This document shows, piece after piece, positions 30,226 through 39,759 of a stretch of DNA of 64,000 bases. The translations under genes were made by a program, and so were the position numbers. Source of the DNA: Pollutimonas sp963706785 (lineage in GTDB: Bacteria > Pseudomonadota > Gammaproteobacteria > Burkholderiales > Burkholderiaceae_B); assembly GCA_963706785.1 (NCBI GenBank), contig CAVPNJ010000009.1, positions 236,026 through 300,025 on the forward strand. Direction: 5' to 3'. Position 1 is the first letter of the stretch, and each line of letters starts with the position of its first letter. The notes beneath the pieces are model-generated. The model saw only the letters and a list, made by a program, of their open reading frames with translations, was not told where the DNA came from and ran no database searches.

Positions 30226-31340
30226 TGACAAGGCTGTCTTTTGATATTTTCTGCCGTGTCGTCGATAATTTCGGGGACATAGGCGTCTGCTGGCGTTTGG
30301 CCAGGCAATTGATGGCCATGCCTGAAGTAAGCAATGTGCGCTTGTGGGTCGATGATCTGCATAGCTTCCTTTGCATTGAACGGCGAGTCGACACCAATAC
30401 GAAACAGCAGGCTGTCGACGGAGTAGAGATCCGGCACTGGACTGAACAACCGGATCCCGTGCAACCCCATGATATCGTCGTTGAAGCCTTTGCCTGTGAG
30501 CCCCCGGCCGCCTTCATCGAAGCGATGGTCACGCGCAACAGCCTATGGATCAACCTTGAATACCTAAGTGCTGAAAGCTGGATAGAATCCTGCCACGCCA
30601 TGCCTTCCAGCCAGGCGACGGGTTTACGCAAATACTTCTACTTTCCCGGTTTCACTCCTGCGACTGGCGGCCTGCTGCGCGAGCCGGCCTTGCTGCCGGT
30701 ACGTGATAAGTGGCTCGCGAACCCGGCTTTGCGATGGGACCTTTTACGCGCCGTTGGCATGCCGCCGGCCCAGATCGAAAGCCTGCAAAATGGCGGACGG
30801 CAAGTATTTTTGTTTTGTTATCCAGACGCCCCTGCGGAGGCGCTTGTTCAAAGTCTAAATCAGCAAGAGACTCCCACCGTGCTGATTGTTCCATCTGGCG
30901 TCTATCCTACCCTGTCATCGCATCAAAGCGGTGCTCTGCAAATTCACCAAATGCCATTCGTCGACCAGCCCGCATTTGATCGCCTGCTTTGGAGCAGTGA
31001 CTTAAATTTCGTGCGGGGTGAGGATTCGCTTGTGCGGGCGCTTTGGGCGGGAAAACCACTGGTCTGGCAGATTTATCCTCAAGAGGCGAACGCGCACATG
31101 ATAAAGCTGCAGGCATGGCTGGATCGGTCTCCCTACCAGCACCCGATCCACCAATTAATGCAAAGCTGGAACACTGGCGATCAAGAGGCCTTCGCCTCGC
31201 AAATAAATAGCGCGCTACAAGGAACAAACTGGACGGATTGGCGGTCAGATAGTGCGGAATGGAGCCGTAGGCTCGCGGACGCGCCCGATTTAGCCTCTTC
31301 GCTGGTCGGGTTTTGCACGCAGCAACAGCGATCAGGTTAA
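30225..31340 (+). CDS. earP: EF-P arginine rhamnosyltransferase
   Basis: Inverting GT-B glycosyltransferase (371 residues) that transfers rhamnose from dTDP-rhamnose to arginine 32 of EF-P. The N-terminal motif FCRVVDNFGDIGVCWRLARQ carries the two aspartates (14 and 18 here) known to be essential in the family, and the C-terminal nucleotide-binding motif is RGEDSLVRALWAGKPLVWQI with the essential Glu. Position directly before efp is the classic arrangement. Overlaps the DUF2863 stop by one base. Confidence 0.95.
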   Translation: MTRLSFDIFCRVVDNFGDIGVCWRLARQLMAMPEVSNVRLWVDDLHSFLCIERRVDTNTKQQAVDGVEIRHWTEQPDPVQPHDIVVEAFACEPPAAFIEAMVTRNSLWINLEYLSAESWIESCHAMPSSQATGLRKYFYFPGFTPATGGLLREPALLPVRDKWLANPALRWDLLRAVGMPPAQIESLQNGGRQVFLFCYPDAPAEALVQSLNQQETPTVLIVPSGVYPTLSSHQSGALQIHQMPFVDQPAFDRLLWSSDLNFVRGEDSLVRALWAGKPLVWQIYPQEANAHMIKLQAWLDRSPYQHPIHQLMQSWNTGDQEAFASQINSALQGTNWTDWRSDSAEWSRRLADAPDLASSLVGFCTQQQRSG

Positions 31341-31419
31341 AATAACTGGTTTTTAAGACATGCTCCGGCCCGGCAGCGACATCTGGCGGAGCAATTACAC
31401 CCCGGAGTACTTTAAATAT

Positions 31420-31977
31420 ATGAAAACCGCACAGGAATTGCGCGTTGGCAACGTAGTCAAGGTCGGCAACGACGCCTTGGTTGTTCAGAAAGCTGAATAC
31501 AATAAATCGGGCCGCAACTCGGCTGTCGTCAAGCTGAAGTTCAAGAACCTGCTTACTGGTTCGGGCAGCGAATCAGTTTCGAAGGCCGACGAAAAGTTTG
31601 AAGTCGTCCAGCTCGAAAACAAAGAATGCTCCTATTCGTACTATGCCGAACCCATGTATGTTTTCATGGACGAAGAATACAACCAGCATGAAGTCGAAGA
31701 AGAAAGCATGGGCGACGCCCTGAACTACCTTGAAGAAGGCATGAATGTTAGCGTCGTGTTTTACGATGGCCGTGCAATTTCGGTTGAACTGCCCACTATC
31801 GTGGTACGCGAGATCATGTACACAGAACCTGCGGTCAAAGGCGACACATCAGGCAAGGTCTTGAAGCCTGCCAAGACCAACACTGACATGACCATCAACG
31901 TTCCGTTGTTCTGCAATATTGGCGACAAGATCGAAATTGACACACGTACTGGCGAATACCGCAGCCGCGTGATGTAA
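31420..31977 (+). CDS. efp: translation elongation factor P (rhamnosylated type)
   Basis: Relieves ribosome stalling at polyproline. 185 residues with the three beta-barrel domains of EF-P; the C-terminal signature is GDKIEIDTRTGEYRSRVM. The loop residue to be modified is Arg32 in YNKSGRNSAVVKL, counted from MKTAQELRVGN, which matches the EarP subfamily (lysine types use EpmA). ATG 31420 was chosen on that basis; a longer frame from 31360 is not supported. earP lies 80 bases upstream. Confidence 0.96.
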   Translation: MKTAQELRVGNVVKVGNDALVVQKAEYNKSGRNSAVVKLKFKNLLTGSGSESVSKADEKFEVVQLENKECSYSYYAEPMYVFMDEEYNQHEVEEESMGDALNYLEEGMNVSVVFYDGRAISVELPTIVVREIMYTEPAVKGDTSGKVLKPAKTNTDMTINVPLFCNIGDKIEIDTRTGEYRSRVM

Positions 31978-32018
31978 ATTTAGCAGGCGGCCTGGCGCCG
32001 CCTTGCTGCCTGCCACGC

Positions 32019-32501
32019 TTATTGCAGGCGATCGTCGTCCAGAAAGTCAGGTATGGGCATAACGGCGATACCCTCTTGCGCCAATTCTTCGCGCTCTTTC
32101 GGCGTAGCGGTTCCTCGAATCGCACGTTCTGCAGTCTCGCCGTCGTGCATGCGACGCGCTTCTTCGGCGAACTTCGCCCCTACATTCTCGGTACTGCGCA
32201 CAATTTGACGGATGTGCCGCAATACCTCTGCCTGTAGCTGCGCCATTTGCCCTGCAGCAGGAGCCGCCACCGCCGAGCCCGCCGCAGGAGGGACAGCAGA
32301 TACCGTAGCGGCAGCATTGGGCTTGCCATGACCGAGATTGAGCCGCGGTGCAGAAAGCTTCTTGTTGACGTGGCGACTATTACAGACCGGGCAACTTAAA
32401 AGCCCTTTGGCTAGCTGAGACTCGTAATTGTCGGCGGACGCAAACCAACCTTCAAACACATGGCCTTGTTCGCATTGGAGATCGAATACTTTTAATGACA
32501 T
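32019..32501 (-). CDS. DUF1178 family protein
   Basis: 160 residues. The N-terminus MSLKVFDLQCEQGHVFEGWF and the zinc-ribbon-like pair CPVCNSRHVNKKLSAP (with Cys10 as third ligand) mark DUF1178. A low-complexity Ala/Pro linker (~65-85) precedes the conserved C-terminal half, with GAKFAEEARRMHDGETAERA and IRGTATPKEREELAQEGI. Function unknown. ATG 32501 is preferred to a longer frame. It converges with efp. Confidence 0.88.
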   Translation of the reverse strand: MSLKVFDLQCEQGHVFEGWFASADNYESQLAKGLLSCPVCNSRHVNKKLSAPRLNLGHGKPNAAATVSAVPPAAGSAVAAPAAGQMAQLQAEVLRHIRQIVRSTENVGAKFAEEARRMHDGETAERAIRGTATPKEREELAQEGIAVMPIPDFLDDDRLQ

Positions 32502-32592
32502 AGAACCAATATGTGGGCGTTTACGCAAAATGCAAGGCGAACATCGCCAGGGTATATAGCGTAAATCCAGGTCATTATAGGCGGGCTTATTT

Positions 32593-34332
32593 TTAGAGGC
32601 GCGGGACGGCGGCGAGCAGTCGCTGCGTTTCGCTATGTGCGGGCGAAGAAAGAACCTTTTCGGTCGCACCTGTCTCGACGATCTTTCCTTTGTGCATAAT
32701 TGCGATCCGATCCGATAAATATTCCACAACGCCAAAGTTATGCGTAATGAATAGATAGGCGATTTCAAATTCAAGTTGAAGCGCACGTAACAGGTCTAGA
32801 ATCTGGGCCTGAACGGACACATCCAGCGCTGAAGTGGGCTCGTCGCAAATAAGAACGGTGGGTTCGACTGCCAGGGCTCGTGCAATCGCCACACGTTGAC
32901 GCTGGCCTCCGGAAAATTCATGAGGATAACGTTCTGACGTATTCCTCGGCAGGCCGACGCGATCCAGCAGGCTGCGTACTTGCGCCGCCCGATCGGATCG
33001 AGAACGATCCGGCCGCAAAGCGGCAATCCCCTCATCAAGAATTTCACCCACCAACATGCGCGGATCCAGCGAAGCGTAGGGATCCTGAAATACGATCTGT
33101 ATGGTCTGGCGCATCTTCTTAAGCTGAGAGCCTCGCGCCTTGAGCAGGTTTTCACCGAGAAGATGTGCTTGCCCTGCCACCCTGGCCTGTTTATCCAGCA
33201 GGCGCAGCAAAGCCTTGGCCGTAGTTGTCTTGCCACAGCCGGACTCGCCAAGCAGGGCCAGTGTTTCACCCGCGCGCAAGTCGAAAGATACGTCTTCTAT
33301 AATCTTGATGGGCTCGGGGGTCGGCATGAAAAGACCGCTCTTCCTGGAATATGAAACAGAAAGATTGTTCACTACCAGGACGGGGTCGGTAACCGCGTTA
33401 GACGCCCGATTATGGTGTGCACTGCCAGCAAACGCTTCGGAGAATATTCCGGCAGATGAACCATCAGCGGCCGGGCCCGGATTGACAGCGGACAAAGGCT
33501 TGCCCCGCTTGGCGAAAGTAGGGATGGCCGCCAGCAACTGTCGAGCATATGGATGCTTGGCGGCGGCGAAGAAAGTCGCGGCGTCCAGCGTTTCCACAAT
33601 CTCGCCTGCGCGCATCAGCGCCACGTAGTCTGCCACGTTTTTTACCACCGCGAGGTCATGCGTAATCAGCATGATCGCCAATCCCATCTCGCTCTGGATG
33701 TCGGCAAGGAGATCGAGGATTTGCGCCTGAACCGTGACGTCCAACGCAGTTGTGGGCTCATCGGCGATCAGCAGCCGAGGCTCAGCCGCCAACGCAATGG
33801 CAATCATGATGCGCTGTTTTTGTCCGCCAGAAAATTGAAATGGATAGTCGGAAAGCCTTTTTTCGGCATCTGGAATACCAACACGTTTCAGCCACCACGC
33901 GGCTCGCTGCGTCAATTCTTTGCCCCTGTACGAGGTGTGCGCACGCAGCGTTTCGATAAGCTGGTCGCCAATATTCATAACAGGGTTAAGACTGGTGGAT
34001 GGCTCTTGAAAAATGATGCCGACCTGCCCTCCTCTGACGCGCCGCATTCCTTCTTCAGGAAGCCCATTGAGTTCGGTCTGAGCAAGGAAGATCTCTCCTG
34101 ATGCGATCCAGCCCGCGTCGGGCAGCAATCTTAACAAGGCTAGTGCGGTCATGCTTTTACCGCAGCCGGACTCGCCTACCAGCGCGAAAGTCTCGCCACG
34201 GGAGATAGCAAGTCCTAGTGACTTCACCGCTTCTTGTACACCGGCATCGCTCGCAATATGCACTGACAGATCGCTTATGGACAATACAGTTTCCGAACGA
34301 TGAACATGTCGCCTTACCGCAGGATCTATCAT
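32593..34332 (-). CDS. peptide-type ABC transporter, fused double ATP-binding protein
   Basis: 579 residues containing two complete OppD/OppF-type ATPase domains in one chain, like YejF. First domain: Walker A VGESGCGKSMTALALL, signature FSGGQKQRIMIAIAL, Walker B LLIADEPTTALDVT. Second domain (from ~310): Walker A LGESGCGKTTTAKALL, signature SGGQRQRVAIARAL, Walker B VLICDEPTSALDVS. It powers the adjacent permease pair. Its start overlaps the permease stop by 4 bases, and it is the last gene of the leftward operon. Confidence 0.93.
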   Translation of the reverse strand: MIDPAVRRHVHRSETVLSISDLSVHIASDAGVQEAVKSLGLAISRGETFALVGESGCGKSMTALALLRLLPDAGWIASGEIFLAQTELNGLPEEGMRRVRGGQVGIIFQEPSTSLNPVMNIGDQLIETLRAHTSYRGKELTQRAAWWLKRVGIPDAEKRLSDYPFQFSGGQKQRIMIAIALAAEPRLLIADEPTTALDVTVQAQILDLLADIQSEMGLAIMLITHDLAVVKNVADYVALMRAGEIVETLDAATFFAAAKHPYARQLLAAIPTFAKRGKPLSAVNPGPAADGSSAGIFSEAFAGSAHHNRASNAVTDPVLVVNNLSVSYSRKSGLFMPTPEPIKIIEDVSFDLRAGETLALLGESGCGKTTTAKALLRLLDKQARVAGQAHLLGENLLKARGSQLKKMRQTIQIVFQDPYASLDPRMLVGEILDEGIAALRPDRSRSDRAAQVRSLLDRVGLPRNTSERYPHEFSGGQRQRVAIARALAVEPTVLICDEPTSALDVSVQAQILDLLRALQLEFEIAYLFITHNFGVVEYLSDRIAIMHKGKIVETGATEKVLSSPAHSETQRLLAAVPRL

Positions 34333-35783
34333 GATGGTGTGTCCTTGATCGCGAGCCTGCGCGGCTTGAAACGGCGGGTGCGAGGGTCAAAGGCGTCCTG
34401 AATCGCATCGGCAAAAATATTGGCCGACAAGACCAAAGCAAGTAGAAAGACAAATGCCCCCATCAAGTTCCACCAAATCATGGGGTCACGCGACATTTCG
34501 AGGCGTGCCATATCGATCATGGTGCCAAATGATGGAGTACTGGGGTCTACTCCTATACCCAGATACGACAGGATCGCCTCGTAGAGAACTAGCCCGGAAA
34601 ATTCCAGCACCATGGTGATCAGCACGATATGCATCAAGTTAGGCAACAAGTGGCGACGCATGATACGCCAATGACCTACGCCAAAAGCGCGCGCTGCCTG
34701 CACATATTCCAGTTCCCGCAACTTCAAGGTTTCTGCCCGCAAAAGACGACAAAGCCCCGCCCAGCCGGTCAGGCCCAATATCAGACAGAGCAGGAACAAT
34801 CGTAGGTCGGCGCGGGCCGCAACTGTATCGAACATATTCGGATTGTTGTCGATGTATACCTGCATCATCAGAACGCAGGCGGCAATAAGAAGCACGCCCG
34901 GAATGGAAGTCAGCGTTGTATAAATGTACTGGATGACATCGTCTACCCGGCCCTTGAAATAGCCCGCAGCAATTCCAAAGGCCAGCGCCGGGGGCAGCAT
35001 GGCGATCGTAGTAAGCGTACCAATCACCATGGCCGTCCGAATGCTTTTCAGACATTGCCACAGCACATCGTTACCGGTTCGGTCGGTACCCAGTACATGG
35101 TAATTGCCGCCCAGTGTAAGGGCCGTGGCAGCCAGGACCAGGCCGATACTGAAGGTGATCCACATGGCGCGCCACGGAATCCCCGATTGCCCCTGCCACC
35201 ACGCGCGCCATGCTTGCCCAAACCCCGCCGTTCCCCGCCTATGCAACAGAGTCAAAACCAGCGCGCCCGCCAACGATCCCCCCATCCCGATCAATAGCCC
35301 CCAGAATAATCGGAGGTAAATATCGCGAGGACGATCCGCCTCGGCCTGCAGATGCACGCCAGCATGTTTCAAGCGCGGGTAATCGCGTACAGGCCGACCG
35401 TCGATGAGCTCGGTTTCTTTAGTAAATTGACGCACAGCCATGGGCGCCGAATAGGTGGTTTCACGCTTTGCCAACTGAGTAAGAGACAGTAGGTCGTCGA
35501 GCGCAGAGCGCAGCGCCGGGGAATACAGCGGCGTGGCAACATGGTCCGACGCCGCAGTCTTGACCGGTGGCAATAAGGGACGATAGTGTACGGAATCCAG
35601 TACGCCCACCAATACGAAGCCGGCCAGGACGACGGCGGCGCACATGGCCGACGGCGTCCTGGCGACACTTTTCCATGCGGACTGCAATGATGTGCTGCGC
35701 CGAACTCGAAAGGCATACAAGAGGACGACTAGTACCAGCCCAAATACGAAGATATCAGTCCACAAGAAGACAAATTTTGGCAT
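34329..35783 (-). CDS. peptide-type ABC transporter permease (DppC/YejE-like), enlarged N-terminus
   Basis: 484 residues; typical DppC/YejE proteins have 300-350. The core permease is C-terminal (after ~residue 200): GTDRTGNDVLWQCLKSIRTA, the EAA loop with EYVQAARAFGVGHWRIMRRH, and SYLGIGVDPSTPSFGTMI. The extra N-terminal part has helices near 8-25 and 44-62, then ~90 periplasmic residues, then another helix pair. The insertion may make a periplasmic contact with the equally oversized binding protein. Overlaps the ATPase gene by 4 bases. Confidence 0.88.
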   Translation of the reverse strand: MPKFVFLWTDIFVFGLVLVVLLYAFRVRRSTSLQSAWKSVARTPSAMCAAVVLAGFVLVGVLDSVHYRPLLPPVKTAASDHVATPLYSPALRSALDDLLSLTQLAKRETTYSAPMAVRQFTKETELIDGRPVRDYPRLKHAGVHLQAEADRPRDIYLRLFWGLLIGMGGSLAGALVLTLLHRRGTAGFGQAWRAWWQGQSGIPWRAMWITFSIGLVLAATALTLGGNYHVLGTDRTGNDVLWQCLKSIRTAMVIGTLTTIAMLPPALAFGIAAGYFKGRVDDVIQYIYTTLTSIPGVLLIAACVLMMQVYIDNNPNMFDTVAARADLRLFLLCLILGLTGWAGLCRLLRAETLKLRELEYVQAARAFGVGHWRIMRRHLLPNLMHIVLITMVLEFSGLVLYEAILSYLGIGVDPSTPSFGTMIDMARLEMSRDPMIWWNLMGAFVFLLALVLSANIFADAIQDAFDPRTRRFKPRRLAIKDTPS

Positions 35784-35786
35784 AGG

Positions 35787-36764
35787 CTACTCGAACCGGA
35801 CCCTGGGATCAGCCAAGGTATAAGAAATATCGGCCAGGATCAGCCCCACGATATAAAGGGCAGCGCCTAAAAACACCATGGCCCGCACAATGGAAAAGTC
35901 TTGGGCATTGATGGCGTCGATGGTGTAGCTGCCTAAGCCGGGAATTCCGAAAAACGACTCAGAGATTAAACTGCCCATGAAAAGCAAGGGTATTGCCGAC
36001 ACCGTTCCGGTCAGGATAGGCAACATGGCGTTGCGCAATATATGGCGAAACAACACGATTCGTTCGGACAGACCCTTGGCACGTGCCGTGCGAACATAGT
36101 CCTTGCCGGCTTCTTCAAGAAACAGGGTGCGATAAAAACGCGATTCGGCACCCAGACGCGAAAATACGGCAACGAGCACGGGCATGATCAAAAAACGCAG
36201 GCTTCCCCAACCGTCGACATATCCCGAATACGGCACCCAGCGCAGTACCTTGGCAAATATCCACTGTCCCGCAATGATGTAGAACAAGCCTGAAATCGAA
36301 AGCAGTACAACGCATATCACCACCCCCGCAAAATCCAGCTGCGTTCCCTTGAAAAATACCAGCAGCAACGCAAACGATACGCACGCGAGCAAGCCAAGAA
36401 AAAACGTAGGCAGTGCCAGGGCCAGACTCGGGCCCATGCGCTGGCTTATTTCATAGCCGATGTCGCGGCCCTCATCGGAAAATCCGAAATCAAAGCGTAA
36501 TAGCGGTACCGAGCGAGTAAAGAAAATGGTGTCAGTCCATTGTTCGGTACCTGCGGCTTGTTCGTTAAAGAAAAGAGGCTTGTCGTAGCCCCGTTCGATC
36601 TTCCATTTTTCGATTGCGGATTGACTCACGCGCTGCCCTCCAATCGACAAACGCGCCATATCGTCAGGCGTATTCACAGCGAAAAACAACACGAATGTGA
36701 GCAGGTTCACGCCAATAAGTATCAACACTCCGTACATGAGGCGCCGGATTACATAGCGGGTCAT
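35787..36764 (-). CDS. peptide-type ABC transporter permease (DppB/YejB-like)
   Basis: 325 residues, first inner-membrane subunit. The N-terminal helix follows MTRYVIRRLMYGVLILIGVN, and the EAA loop reads GKDYVRTARAKGLSERIVLF. SLISESFFGIPGLGSYTIDA and the end DPRVRFE are standard. A family feature is the loop QAAGTEQWTDTIFFTRSVPL between the first helices. It starts inside the last 4 bases of the binding-protein gene and ends 3 bases before the next permease, so translation is tightly coupled. Confidence 0.92.
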   Translation of the reverse strand: MTRYVIRRLMYGVLILIGVNLLTFVLFFAVNTPDDMARLSIGGQRVSQSAIEKWKIERGYDKPLFFNEQAAGTEQWTDTIFFTRSVPLLRFDFGFSDEGRDIGYEISQRMGPSLALALPTFFLGLLACVSFALLLVFFKGTQLDFAGVVICVVLLSISGLFYIIAGQWIFAKVLRWVPYSGYVDGWGSLRFLIMPVLVAVFSRLGAESRFYRTLFLEEAGKDYVRTARAKGLSERIVLFRHILRNAMLPILTGTVSAIPLLFMGSLISESFFGIPGLGSYTIDAINAQDFSIVRAMVFLGAALYIVGLILADISYTLADPRVRFE

Positions 36765-38986
36765 GGGCGTCTCGCCGAATAGTTATGGGCCAGTGCGGTG
36801 GCACGGTCCTTACGTTTGGCTGTCCGCCATGCCAGACCGGCGCCCAACAGGAAAAGTGCTGCCAGTAACCATAAAGGCCACCAATTTGGCGGATTCCACG
36901 CTTTGATCTTCTGCGCGCGTAAAACCGGGTCGATGCGATAGAACTGCAAGGTATTACGAACCATTTGTGTTGGTTTGGCATTAGCCACCCAAGCCTGGTA
37001 AGCGCCGCCTGACTTGGGAAAATATCCAAACAGCCACGGGGCGTCGTGCTGCACTATATCTACCATCTTGTGCACCAGGGCCTCCTTTTGCGGACCGTCG
37101 TCCAGAAAACGCATTTGCTCGAATAGGCGATCGAATTCGGCGTTTTGATAGTTAGAAGCGTTCTCCCCGCCTGTGCCCACTTTGGCGTTAGGGCCATAAA
37201 GCAGGAACAGAAAATTCTCGGCATCGGGGTAATCGGCGACCCATCCCCACATGAACATTTGCGCGCTTCCAGTGCGCATCTTGTCTTGGAAACGGTTGTA
37301 GTCGGTCGCCCTGATTTCGAGCTGGATGTTGATGGAAGCTAGCTGACGACGCATCCAATCAAGCATGGCGCTCGAGCCCATACCGCCCGCTGAATCAAAG
37401 TGCAGTATCAAGGGCCGGCCCGTCGTCACGTCGCGACCGTCCGGGTAGCCCGCCTCGCTCAATAACTGGCGCGCATAGTCTAGCGTTCGTCGAACTGCAC
37501 GACCGGACTCCAGCGTGTAAATTTGATGGTTAAGCCCTTCCGGAAGGCTTTGATACCCCGGAATGCCTGGCGGAACCGGGCCGTAGGCGACTTGCGCTTC
37601 GTCATTTTGGAAGATAGATACGTATTGTTCCCAGTTGAATGCAATACCTATTGCCTGCCGCAGCTTACGGTTCTTTTCTTGCTGCTCAGGAGTGTCGCCC
37701 TGCCCTACGACGGGATCTCGCCAATTGAAACCCAGGTACGACACCTGCGCTTCGGTCGAACTGCGCAACTGAATTCCATGGTCTCGGTACAAGGAAGCTT
37801 TTTCGGCAGAATCACCCGCAGCGACGCGCATGGCCACGCCATAATCGCCCCGATCGACCTGCGGAATGTCGTAATAGCCCTGAAGGAATTTCCCCATCAA
37901 AGGAACACTTTCCTTTTCAAGCGTGAAGACCACCTTGTCTACGAATGGAGTTAGCTTTCCGCAGTCTTGCAGCAGCCCCGCTTGGGCATCTCCGGGCTCG
38001 CCCTCACACGGATACGGCTCGCCGCGAAAGTTGGGGTTACGTGAAAGTACGTGTCGCCTATTCGGTATGGACTCGCTCAGCATGTATGGGCCGGTACCCA
38101 AAGGCCAGGTATTAAGCGACAAATTATGTTCTGCCATACCGGCCTGCTGGTAAAACCGATCTGCTTCCCAGGGTACCGGCGCGGTAAAGGTCATGGCGAG
38201 CCAGTATTTGAACTGTGGATACTTTCCCTTCACCTTGATCCGCAAGGTGTGCGGACCCAGCGCCTGCACGCCATCGAATCCGGTAGCGCGCAGATCCAAC
38301 CAAGGGCGGACCGCGCCCGGCGCCAACGCCGACTGTTCTGACCGGTCCTTGACTTTCAGTTGTTCGCCGTACTCACGCAGACCTACGATATGCTCGGCCA
38401 TCACGCCGTAAATCGGCGACGCAATCCGCGGGCTGGCCAGACGGCGGAAGGCGTAAACATAATCGTCGGCGCTGAGTTCTCGCGTCCCGGTCCGAGGAAA
38501 ATCGTCCACGCCGAATTTATCTTTGAGTTCGCCGTCTTCAAGGGGCCAATACGCTGGATTGCCCGATGCATCGGTCGCAAGGGCGGGATGCGGCTGGAAT
38601 TTTATGCCAGGCTTGATCTGGATATCGTAAATGCTTACGGCGACCTGCTCGCCAGGGGCGTCGTCGGGAAGCTGCCCCCCATCCTTGTCAAGATAAGCAG
38701 GCCTCGCAACGGATACGGCGGTCCTGGGTATCAGCCTGTAAGGCCGGGCCAGGTAATCATAGCTGTACAAAGGCTCATAAATAGAATAGGTAAACGGCGT
38801 CTCGTCCGTAGAATATGAACTGGCGGGATCAAGATACTTCGGCGAACGCTGCGCGAACGCCGTGTACAAGACATTGTTGGTTTCATGACCCTGCGCATAC
38901 GGACTATTGACCGGAGTCGGCGTACAGGCAGCCAGAAGGAAAGTGAGCAGCAAAAGCACACCAGGCACAACGCGTCTCCTTAGCAC
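36761..38986 (-). CDS. peptide-type ABC transporter substrate-binding lipoprotein
   Basis: About 741 residues, larger than the usual 530-600 for OppA-type receptors. The N-terminus is a lipoprotein signal, RRRVVPGVLLLLTFLLAAC, with the lipid-bearing Cys at the end. I prefer GTG 38986, which keeps the basic RRR before the hydrophobic core and overlaps the nuclease stop. A later GTG (38968) has a better ribosome site (AGGAG), and the longest frame starts at 39022. Family 5 features include YSTDETPFTYSIYEPLYSYD, ADDYVYAFRRLASP and the late DYPDAENFLFLLYGPN. A C-terminal transmembrane helix (WWPLWLLAALFLLGAGLAW) is unusual for a periplasmic receptor. Confidence 0.88.
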   Translation of the reverse strand: MLRRRVVPGVLLLLTFLLAACTPTPVNSPYAQGHETNNVLYTAFAQRSPKYLDPASSYSTDETPFTYSIYEPLYSYDYLARPYRLIPRTAVSVARPAYLDKDGGQLPDDAPGEQVAVSIYDIQIKPGIKFQPHPALATDASGNPAYWPLEDGELKDKFGVDDFPRTGTRELSADDYVYAFRRLASPRIASPIYGVMAEHIVGLREYGEQLKVKDRSEQSALAPGAVRPWLDLRATGFDGVQALGPHTLRIKVKGKYPQFKYWLAMTFTAPVPWEADRFYQQAGMAEHNLSLNTWPLGTGPYMLSESIPNRRHVLSRNPNFRGEPYPCEGEPGDAQAGLLQDCGKLTPFVDKVVFTLEKESVPLMGKFLQGYYDIPQVDRGDYGVAMRVAAGDSAEKASLYRDHGIQLRSSTEAQVSYLGFNWRDPVVGQGDTPEQQEKNRKLRQAIGIAFNWEQYVSIFQNDEAQVAYGPVPPGIPGYQSLPEGLNHQIYTLESGRAVRRTLDYARQLLSEAGYPDGRDVTTGRPLILHFDSAGGMGSSAMLDWMRRQLASINIQLEIRATDYNRFQDKMRTGSAQMFMWGWVADYPDAENFLFLLYGPNAKVGTGGENASNYQNAEFDRLFEQMRFLDDGPQKEALVHKMVDIVQHDAPWLFGYFPKSGGAYQAWVANAKPTQMVRNTLQFYRIDPVLRAQKIKAWNPPNWWPLWLLAALFLLGAGLAWRTAKRKDRATALAHNYSARRP

Positions 38987-39672
38987 CGTTGCTGCTGCCA
39001 GCACTGATAGCGCCACACCCATGGACTGACCGCGCCGCCTTGCTGCCAGATTCCAACGCCCGCACGCTTGGCCTGCTGTTCAAGCTCAGGGATTTTTGGG
39101 TCGCGCATGAACTTGCCGTGCTTCTCCATGTTGGCCCACGCCATGCCCGATTCCACCTGTTTCTGATTTGCTGTCGTGCCGTCACTCAACGGAACGTCGC
39201 ACACATTACGATCATAGCGATCGCGTTCGTGACAAGTAAGGGTAAGGGTCTTGCCTGCAATCAGTGCAGCGAGCGCGTTTTTTGAAGCTTGCGACTGCGC
39301 CTGTCCGGGCCGGTCGCTGTCTTTGGTAATTTCAGGGGCATCAATGCTAGCCATGCGAATACGCAGCTGCTTGCCGTCGACTAGCAGATTGAACGTATCG
39401 CCATCGGCGACACGGACCACACGCCCGGTTAGGCTATAGGGGACCTGGCTGGACACACCATGCTGCACTTGCTTGGCAGCCACGTCAGGCTTCACGGCCG
39501 TAAATAAACCGAAACCGGACACTACGACCATGCCGGACAAGGCCAGTATTCTTGCCCACTGTCTGGACATCAAGCTGTTCGCCGCGTTGCGAATCGAAGT
39601 CTTCAACACACTACTCACGAGATCCCTGAAAAAAGTACGGCGATCGCCGCAGTGATCATTCATGCCTGCCAT
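38980..39672 (-). CDS. membrane-anchored thermonuclease-like protein (SNase family)
   Basis: 230 residues. After a basic start and one helix near residues 42-60 (ARILALSGMVVVSGFGLFTA), the staphylococcal-nuclease barrel follows: GRVVRVADGDTFNLL, RIRMASIDAPEI (metal-binding Asp and Arg), CHERDRYDRNVCDVPLSDGT and MAWANMEKHGKFM. It therefore faces the periplasm and probably cleaves nucleic acid. Its last codons overlap the start region of the transporter receptor gene, so it is the first gene of the same leftward transcript; a functional tie is not obvious. Confidence 0.87.
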   Translation of the reverse strand: MAGMNDHCGDRRTFFRDLVSSVLKTSIRNAANSLMSRQWARILALSGMVVVSGFGLFTAVKPDVAAKQVQHGVSSQVPYSLTGRVVRVADGDTFNLLVDGKQLRIRMASIDAPEITKDSDRPGQAQSQASKNALAALIAGKTLTLTCHERDRYDRNVCDVPLSDGTTANQKQVESGMAWANMEKHGKFMRDPKIPELEQQAKRAGVGIWQQGGAVSPWVWRYQCWQQQRC

Positions 39673-39759
39673 GGAGGACCGGCCGGTGAATTATATGAGC
39701 CCACCGCCAGTTTCGACAGACGGTTAATCCCTGATGAAGCAACAGAAATGGCCCACCGG

